Shown here in pieces: positions 18,801 through 19,642 of a DNA stretch of 19,642 bases. Every line of letters starts with the position of its first letter. Position 1 is the stretch's first letter. The notes under the pieces were generated by a model, which was not told the DNA's origin, made no database searches, and worked only from the letters and a program-made list of their open reading frames with translations. Made by a program: the position numbers and the translations under genes. This stretch comes from Phoronis pallida. Lineage: Eukaryota > Phoronida > Phoronidae. Location of the stretch: NCBI GenBank assembly GCA_028565715.1, contig JAOXYC010175358.1:1-19642 (forward strand). Reading direction: 5' to 3'.

Positions 18801-19418
18801 TTGACAGACCCAGTGCGATGCAACTCAGTTGAGGAAATCAAGGTATATAAATATGTAAAAATGTTGAAACTCAATTAAAATATTTAAAAAAAGTCAAGGT
18901 CAGTATGTGCCATAGCATTGTTTTTAGGGACTGTTTCCCACTTTGGCTTGACAATGTGAATATTTTATTAAGTCACACAGCTATGCAGTTCAAGCTTGAA
19001 GAAAGATAATTGCTAATTCGGAAAATGCTGAAAAAATAAAAGTAGTAAACCTCAGAAGAGACATGAACGTCAGATCTCCTGAGTGTCCGACCATTATTCT
19101 TGAACCAGTACAAATTCAACTAATTACAAATCAAATACTTGAGAAAAGTTTTAGAAGCTATGCTACTAGGCACGAGTAAATGTGTTGAAAACATAGATCC
19201 TTGTGTAATATTCCTTATAAACTGTCATCATTTCCCAGGCCCTGCGAGAGGCACACGATCAGTTCAAAGCATCACTCAGCGCAGCCCAGGCAGACTTCAA
19301 CCAGCTTGCTGCTCTTGATAAACAGATCAAGAGCTTCAATGTGGGACCCAACCCCTACACCTGGTTTACAATGGAGGCGTTGAATGAGACATGGAGGAAC
19401 CTACAGAAAATCATTAAG
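650..19418 (+). CDS. SPTAN1: Alpha-spectrin (non-erythroid), central part, 23 exons, partial at both ends
   Basis: Joined exons: 650-835, 1287-1604, 1949-2191, 2620-2754, 3087-3232, 3657-3858, 4230-4337, 4824-4915, 5260-5404, 5695-5876, 6419-6518, 9993-10141, 10556-10748, 11151-11254, 11613-11860, 13440-13729, 14040-14149, 14575-14794, 17014-17268, 17578-17836, 18055-18268, 18653-18842, 19239-19418. They sum to 4269 nt, 1423 codons, with every phase matching and no stop. The protein is a chain of spectrin repeats with an SH3 domain (ALYDY, DWW, GFVPAAY) inside repeat 9, the hallmark of alpha-spectrin. It covers the end of repeat 7 through repeat 19. Alpha-spectrin pairs with beta-spectrin in the cortical membrane skeleton. 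The actin-proximal EF hands and the N-terminal tetramerisation helix are not in the window. The calmodulin/calpain segment of the vertebrate chain is missing. The orthologue assignment is secure; an invertebrate would usually call it alpha-Spec. Confidence 0.97.
836..1286 (+). other. Intron 1
   Basis: GT-AG intron of 451 nt, donor gtaag, acceptor ttctag. AT-rich, and I see no repeat, RNA gene or further exon in it. Confidence 0.9.
1287..1604 (+). CDS. SPTAN1: Alpha-spectrin exon 2: complete repeat 8
   Basis: 106 codons, phase 0 at both ends, donor gtaagt. It encodes exactly one repeat length: helix A with [20 protein letters not shown], helix B with [20 protein letters not shown], helix C ending AEKWKQLV. 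Both flanking introns cut four residues after the linker aromatic (RYEALS| and KWKQLV|), so this is a symmetric one-repeat exon. Most other repeats in the window are split over two or more exons. Confidence 0.97.
1605..1948 (+). other. Intron 2
   Basis: GT-AG intron of 344 nt, donor gtaagt, acceptor attacag. It carries a degenerate tRNA-like segment at about 1699-1770, and similar A-rich direct repeats at 1621-1636 and 1820-1834 (separate entries). Confidence 0.9.
1699..1770 (+). repeat. Degenerate tRNA-like segment, probable SINE head
   Basis: An A box (1706-1717, tagcttagttgg) and a B box (1750-1760, ggtttgattcc, one change from consensus) are spaced as in a tRNA. The D stem (1708-1711 with 1721-1724) and T stem (1747-1751 with 1759-1763) pair well. 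The anticodon stem pairs at only about three of five positions. The loop reads ccggcaa, which would give anticodon GGC (Ala) but lacks the invariant U33. The acceptor stem is mostly G-U or mismatched. A functional tRNA is unlikely; a tRNA-derived SINE or a tRNA pseudogene is more likely. Confidence 0.65.
1949..2191 (+). CDS. SPTAN1: Alpha-spectrin exon 3: repeat 9 helices A and B
   Basis: 81 codons, phase 0 at both ends, donor gtaagt. Helix A contains [20 protein letters not shown] and helix [21 protein letters not shown]. The exon ends at RDQAQACR, just before the SH3 domain interrupts the repeat, as in all known alpha-spectrins. The alpha-spectrin signature is clear. Confidence 0.97.
2192..2619 (+). 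other. Intron 3
   Basis: GT-AG intron of 428 nt, donor gtaagt, acceptor tttacag. It contains an A tract of about 13 near 2317 and several T runs, but no recognisable element. Confidence 0.9.
2620..2754 (+). CDS. SPTAN1: Alpha-spectrin exon 4: first part of SH3 domain
   Basis: 45 codons, phase 0 at both ends, donor gttagc. After a short linker ([13 protein letters not shown]) the SH3 fold starts with [20 protein letters not shown] and [16 protein letters not shown] supplies the aromatic ligand-binding residues and the following segment is the RT loop. The intron interrupts the n-Src loop, just before the DWW of exon 5. The SH3 domain covers about residues 261-317 of the window-encoded protein. 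Confidence 0.97.
2755..3086 (+). other. Intron 4
   Basis: GT-AG intron of 332 nt, donor gttagc, acceptor ttccag, splitting the SH3 domain. Nothing else recognisable. Confidence 0.9.
3087..3232 (+). CDS. SPTAN1: Alpha-spectrin exon 5: rest of SH3 and start of repeat 9 helix C
   Basis: 48 codons plus two bases; begins in phase 0, ends inside a Gln codon (CA|G), donor gtaagt. It starts [20 protein letters not shown], the second half of the SH3 domain with the conserved Trp pair, Pro and Tyr of the binding face. It then returns to the spectrin repeat ([20 protein letters not shown]). There is no sign of the optional insert that vertebrate transcripts can carry after the SH3 domain. Confidence 0.97.
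3233..3656 (+). other. Intron 5
   Basis: GT-AG intron of 424 nt, phase 2, donor gtaagt, acceptor ccacag. No alternative exon, repeat or RNA gene seen. Confidence 0.9.
3657..3858 (+). CDS. SPTAN1: Alpha-spectrin exon 6: repeat 10 helices A and B
   Basis: One base completing the split Gln, then 67 codons, ending in phase 0; donor gtaagt. It begins with Tyr in the linker Trp position, then helix A ([20 protein letters not shown]) and helix B ([18 protein letters not shown]). The EDLEQVE...QKKFDDFQ segment is characteristic of this repeat in alpha-spectrin. Confidence 0.97.
3859..4229 (+). other. Intron 6
   Basis: GT-AG intron of 371 nt, phase 0, donor gtaagt, acceptor tttacag. No recognisable element. 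Confidence 0.9.
4230..4337 (+). CDS. SPTAN1: Alpha-spectrin exon 7: repeat 10 end of helix B and helix C
   Basis: 36 codons, phase 0 at both ends, donor gtaaga. It reads [19 protein letters not shown] and continues to KIRMQIT. In vertebrate SPTAN1 this is where the calpain-cleavage and calmodulin-binding segment is inserted. Here the protein runs directly into TINARW of exon 8, with no insertion. Confidence 0.95.
4338..4823 (+). other. Intron 7
   Basis: GT-AG intron of 486 nt, phase 0, donor gtaaga, acceptor ttttcag. About 40 percent of it is a long hairpin at 4489-4684 (separate entry). Confidence 0.9.
4489..4684. repeat. Near-perfect 196-bp hairpin (foldback element)
   Basis: Arms 4489-4583 and 4594-4684 are reverse complements around a 10-nt loop (4584-4593). 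I count about five mismatches and one bulge of four bases; the innermost 21 bp next to the loop are perfect. The size and near-identity of the arms fit a young foldback MITE or a single inverted-repeat insertion in the intron. Transcribed with the gene, it would form a long hairpin RNA. Target duplications are unclear. Confidence 0.9.
4824..4915 (+). CDS. SPTAN1: Alpha-spectrin exon 8: repeat 10/11 junction and start of repeat 11
   Basis: 30 codons plus two bases, ending inside an Arg codon (AG|A); donor gtaatg. [20 protein letters not shown] contains the linker Trp and begins helix A of repeat 11, continuing [10 protein letters not shown]. Confidence 0.95.
4916..5259 (+). other. Intron 8
   Basis: GT-AG intron of 344 nt, phase 2, donor gtaatg, acceptor gttacag. 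No recognisable element. Confidence 0.9.
5260..5404 (+). CDS. SPTAN1: Alpha-spectrin exon 9: repeat 11 helices A and B
   Basis: One base completing Arg, then 48 codons ending in phase 0; donor gtatga. It contains [20 protein letters not shown] and [20 protein letters not shown]. This is one of the most conserved stretches, nearly identical to the vertebrate chain as I remember it. Confidence 0.97.
5695..5876 (+). CDS. SPTAN1: Alpha-spectrin exon 10: repeat 11 helix C and repeat 12 helix A start
   Basis: 60 codons plus two bases, beginning in phase 0 and ending inside Arg (AG|A); donor gtaaaa. It runs [20 protein letters not shown], the linker Trp in [20 protein letters not shown], then [10 protein letters not shown] of repeat 12. 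The preceding intron (5405-5694, 290 nt) holds nothing recognisable. Confidence 0.96.
5877..6418 (+). other. Intron 10
   Basis: GT-AG intron of 542 nt, phase 2, donor gtaaaa, acceptor atttcag. Its first 220 bases are a tandem duplication (separate entry); nothing recognisable follows. Confidence 0.9.
5881..6099. repeat. Tandem duplication, two diverged units
   Basis: Unit 1 (5881-5981) and unit 2 (5982-6099) align from aaatrtagaaaagtcawaag to ccttaa. They share blocks such as gaattggttttctc, tttgagaaaaaa and attttctt. Unit 2 has about 17 extra bases (near 6022-6039). Diverged local tandem duplication with no coding role. Confidence 0.85.
6419..6518 (+). CDS. SPTAN1: Alpha-spectrin exon 11: repeat 12 helices A and B
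   Basis: One base completing Arg, then 33 codons ending in phase 0; donor gtaacg. [20 protein letters not shown] is followed by [13 protein letters not shown]. The [19 protein letters not shown] block is diagnostic for repeat 12 of alpha-spectrin. The protein continues without a gap in exon 12, 3.5 kb downstream. Confidence 0.97.
6631..6790. repeat. Imperfect inverted repeat, small foldback element
   Basis: The left arm, from about 6631 and including cacacaagaaa (6655) and tcacatatttcacttgtac (6675-6693), is the imperfect reverse complement of the right arm, which includes gtacgaagtgaagtatgtga (6726-6745) and ttttcttgtgtggatg (6755-6770). The strongest pairing is 6651-6693 with 6726-6770, around a loop of about 32 nt. 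The outer part to 6790 pairs more loosely. Unrelated in sequence to the other foldbacks. Confidence 0.75.
7335..7642. mobile_element. Foldback element (MITE-like), copy 1
   Basis: A palindromic block of about 308 bp centred near 7499. The left arm (from aaaagatactgtctcctcg) and the right arm (ending gtatctttaa) are reverse complements over most of their length, although the right arm lacks about 25 bases found near the left tip. The pairing makes the two strands encode similar spurious peptides. The right end carries TTAA. Copies 2 and 3 share the arm sequence. No transposase is encoded, so it is non-autonomous. Confidence 0.8.
8581..8944. mobile_element. Foldback element (MITE-like), copy 2, intact
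   Basis: A 364-bp palindrome starting ttaaaagacactgtctcctc and ending gaggagaagtatctttaa. The arms of about 165 bp are nearly complementary throughout. At the centre is a further small palindrome, ccttgtcgcctgacaagg (8747-8764). TTAA is present at both ends, so either it is a target duplication or it belongs to the terminal repeat. Related to copy 1 and copy 3 in terminal and arm sequence. It has no coding capacity. Confidence 0.85.
9993..10141 (+). CDS. SPTAN1: Alpha-spectrin exon 12: repeat 12 helices B and C
   Basis: 49 codons plus two bases, beginning in phase 0 and ending inside Lys (AA|G); donor gtaagc. [20 protein letters not shown] then [20 protein letters not shown] and EELEK. This directly continues LLERHQ of exon 11, so no exon is missing in the 3.5-kb intron. 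Confidence 0.96.
10142..10555 (+). other. Intron 12
   Basis: GT-AG intron of 414 nt, phase 2, donor gtaagc, acceptor ctttcag. More than half of it is foldback copy 3 (about 10296-10528), which ends close to the acceptor. Confidence 0.9.
10296..10528. mobile_element. Foldback element (MITE-like), copy 3, truncated
   Basis: The left part (ttactgtctttgcattggtc, then ctggcgtcaaagcgcaaatc, aacttacttgcatctgag and tttgagagctttgtatcc) matches the left arm of copy 1 closely. Only about 45 bases of the right arm remain (acaaagctctcaaatcac, then gcaagta), so the right end is deleted. A short palindrome, aagcttaagctt (10466-10477), lies near the centre. The remnant ends about 30 bp before exon 13. Confidence 0.75.
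10556..10748 (+). CDS. SPTAN1: Alpha-spectrin exon 13: repeat 13 helices A and B
   Basis: One base completing Lys, then 64 codons ending in phase 0; donor gtgaat. Reads [20 protein letters not shown], then [20 protein letters not shown] and [18 protein letters not shown]. The LDQ.LELQLF.RD.EQAENWM motif is typical of repeat 13. Confidence 0.97.
10749..11150 (+). other. Intron 13
   Basis: GT-AG intron of 402 nt, phase 0, donor gtgaat, acceptor attttag. No recognisable element. Confidence 0.9.
11151..11254 (+). CDS. SPTAN1: Alpha-spectrin exon 14: repeat 13 helix C
   Basis: 34 codons plus two bases, beginning in phase 0 and ending inside Arg (AG|G) immediately before the linker Trp; donor gtataa. 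Reads [20 protein letters not shown] and [10 protein letters not shown]. Confidence 0.96.
11255..11612 (+). other. Intron 14
   Basis: GT-AG intron of 358 nt, phase 2, donor gtataa, acceptor cccaacag. AT-rich with an A tract near 11566; no recognisable element. Confidence 0.9.
11613..11860 (+). CDS. SPTAN1: Alpha-spectrin exon 15: most of repeat 14
   Basis: One base completing Arg, then 82 codons and one base; donor gtaagt. Starts at the linker Trp ([20 protein letters not shown]), then [40 protein letters not shown] and LNQVINTGN. The [22 protein letters not shown] block is diagnostic of repeat 14. Ends inside a Thr codon (A|CA). Confidence 0.97.
11861..13439 (+). other. Intron 15
   Basis: GT-AG intron of 1579 nt, phase 1, donor gtaagt, acceptor cttcag. 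Open frames in it (for example 12571-12804) are hydrophobic, T-rich and have no family signature, so I treat them as chance. A small imperfect hairpin sits near 12297-12325. No gene or clear mobile element seen. Confidence 0.85.
13440..13729 (+). CDS. SPTAN1: Alpha-spectrin exon 16: repeat 14 end and repeat 15 helices A and B
   Basis: Two bases completing Thr, then 96 codons ending in phase 0; donor gtaagt. It begins [20 protein letters not shown], has the linker Trp in LSQQWDYL, then [20 protein letters not shown] and [20 protein letters not shown]. This is the longest exon after exon 2. The .CAGSED.VK motif is shared with vertebrate alpha-spectrin. Confidence 0.97.
13730..14039 (+). other. 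Intron 16
   Basis: GT-AG intron of 310 nt, phase 0, donor gtaagt, acceptor attttag. No recognisable element. Confidence 0.9.
14040..14149 (+). CDS. SPTAN1: Alpha-spectrin exon 17: repeat 15 helix C
   Basis: 36 codons plus two bases, beginning in phase 0 and ending inside Asn (AA|T); donor gtgaga. [20 protein letters not shown] then [11 protein letters not shown], with Tyr in place of the linker Trp. Confidence 0.95.
14150..14574 (+). other. Intron 17
   Basis: GT-AG intron of 425 nt, phase 2, donor gtgaga, acceptor tttacag. No recognisable element. Confidence 0.9.
14575..14794 (+). CDS. SPTAN1: Alpha-spectrin exon 18: repeat 16 helices A and B
   Basis: One base completing Asn, then 73 codons ending in phase 0; donor gttagt. 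Contains [40 protein letters not shown] and [19 protein letters not shown]. The stretch [30 protein letters not shown] is nearly invariant among alpha-spectrins. Confidence 0.97.
14795..17013 (+). other. Intron 18
   Basis: GT-AG intron of 2219 nt, phase 0, donor gttagt, acceptor ending ataaag (an unusual AAG). It holds a direct duplication at 15547-15732. The rest is AT-rich without recognisable genes or elements. Confidence 0.85.
15547..15732. repeat. Direct tandem duplication, two diverged units
   Basis: Unit 1 (15547-15644) and unit 2 (15645 to about 15732) share, in order, tgacctctgaac, a pyrimidine-rich ccccagtgtttgt / cccccaatgtttgt block, and gttgaatgttaca/gaat-tgg. Short tgacc(t)...tgaacc motifs recur inside each unit. 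Looks like a local duplication of a short-repeat-containing block. Confidence 0.8.
17014..17268 (+). CDS. SPTAN1: Alpha-spectrin exon 19: repeat 16 helix C and repeat 17 helices A and B
   Basis: 85 codons, phase 0 at both ends, donor gttggg. Begins [20 protein letters not shown], linker Trp in LNDSWLELN, then [20 protein letters not shown] and [20 protein letters not shown]. The start is set by protein continuity (EPTVQ|GVQ) and the frame, although the acceptor is a weak AAAG. An alternative start inside the exon at M17041 would break the repeat. Confidence 0.95.
17269..17577 (+). other. Intron 19
   Basis: GT-AG intron of 309 nt, phase 0, donor gttggg, acceptor ttaacag. No recognisable element. 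Confidence 0.9.
17578..17836 (+). CDS. SPTAN1: Alpha-spectrin exon 20: repeat 17 end and repeat 18 helix A
   Basis: 86 codons plus one base; begins in phase 0, ends inside Ala (G|CC); donor gtaggt. [20 protein letters not shown] leads through helix C of repeat 17, then [20 protein letters not shown] and TDVVESWI of repeat 18. An Ile occupies the linker Trp position (TLQEKISSL). The following 218-nt intron (17837-18054) holds nothing recognisable. Confidence 0.96.
18055..18268 (+). CDS. SPTAN1: Alpha-spectrin exon 21: repeat 18 helices B and C
   Basis: Two bases completing Ala, 70 codons and two bases, ending inside Arg (AG|A) just before the linker Trp; donor gtgagc. [40 protein letters not shown] and [12 protein letters not shown]. 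The [25 protein letters not shown] block is nearly invariant in alpha-spectrins. Confidence 0.97.
18269..18652 (+). other. Intron 21
   Basis: GT-AG intron of 384 nt, phase 2, donor gtgagc, acceptor tgtcccccag with a C-rich tract. A 133-codon open frame across it is hydrophobic chance sequence. No recognisable element. Confidence 0.9.
18653..18842 (+). CDS. SPTAN1: Alpha-spectrin exon 22: repeat 19 helices A and B
   Basis: One base completing Arg, then 63 codons ending in phase 0; donor gtatat. Starts at the linker Trp ([20 protein letters not shown]), then [20 protein letters not shown] and [46 protein letters not shown] is almost identical to vertebrate SPTAN1 as I recall it. Confidence 0.97.
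18843..19238 (+). other. Intron 22
   Basis: GT-AG intron of 396 nt, phase 0, donor gtatat, acceptor ttcccag. No recognisable element. Confidence 0.9.
19239..19418 (+). CDS. SPTAN1: Alpha-spectrin exon 23: end of repeat 19, last exon in window
   Basis: 60 codons, phase 0 at both ends, donor gtgagt. [40 protein letters not shown] and [20 protein letters not shown]. The [22 protein letters not shown] segment immediately precedes repeat 20 in known alpha-spectrins. The protein should continue in a downstream exon with repeat 20 and the EF-hand domain. The intron beyond (19419-19642) is cut by the window end. Confidence 0.97.
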
Positions 19419-19642
19419 GTGAGTGCACCCAGTCTCTTTTTTCCGTTCATGGGCGATTGAATAAATGTTTGGTGACAGAAATTATGCCAACCAAAGCCAA
19501 TATTTTATGTAAACAAGTCTACAAATACATATATCATGGGTGATAGTATGGTCTGTCCATATTTATTTACAAGATTCACTTGACAATGGATCCAAATATT
19601 TCCATAGTACAAATCACAATTTGCTGAAAAGTTAATTTAAAG

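Overview
The window is a eukaryotic, animal-type genomic segment. It carries the central two thirds of one gene on the + strand: non-erythroid alpha-spectrin (SPTAN1 / alpha-Spec orthologue). I can join 23 coding exons (650 to 19418) with GT-AG introns and matching phases into a single open frame of 1423 codons with no stop. The first and last exons are internal, so the start codon, repeats 1 to 6, repeat 20 and the C-terminal EF-hand region lie outside the window.

The protein order is: end of spectrin repeat 7, repeat 8, repeat 9 with its embedded SH3 domain (exons 4 and 5), then repeats 10 to 19. Each repeat is a triple-helical coiled coil of about 106 residues with a conserved Trp in helix A. 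Alpha-spectrin pairs antiparallel with beta-spectrin to form the flexible tetramers of the submembrane skeleton. The SH3 domain and the order of repeats identify the alpha chain. The calpain/calmodulin insertion that vertebrate SPTAN1 carries in repeat 10/11 is absent, and so is the optional insert after SH3. Both point to an invertebrate. AT-rich introns of about 0.2 to 3.5 kb, a tRNA-derived repeat and many short foldback elements would fit a lophotrochozoan such as a mollusc, but the phylum is inference.

Layout: 1-649 is the end of an intron; 650-6518 holds exons 1 to 11 with short introns; 6519-9992 is a 3.5 kb intron with several palindromic elements; 9993-11860 holds exons 12 to 15; 11861-13439 is a 1.6 kb intron; 13440-14794 holds exons 16 to 18; 14795-17013 is a 2.2 kb intron with a direct duplication; 17014-19418 holds exons 19 to 23; 19419-19642 starts the next intron.

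Apart from this conserved gene, the notable content is in the introns: a near-perfect 196-bp hairpin in intron 7, a family of at least three related TTAA-ended foldback elements in introns 11 and 12, another inverted repeat in intron 11, a tRNA-like SINE head in intron 2, and two local tandem duplications (introns 10 and 18). I found no second gene, no functional tRNA, no CRISPR and no promoter or polyadenylation region.
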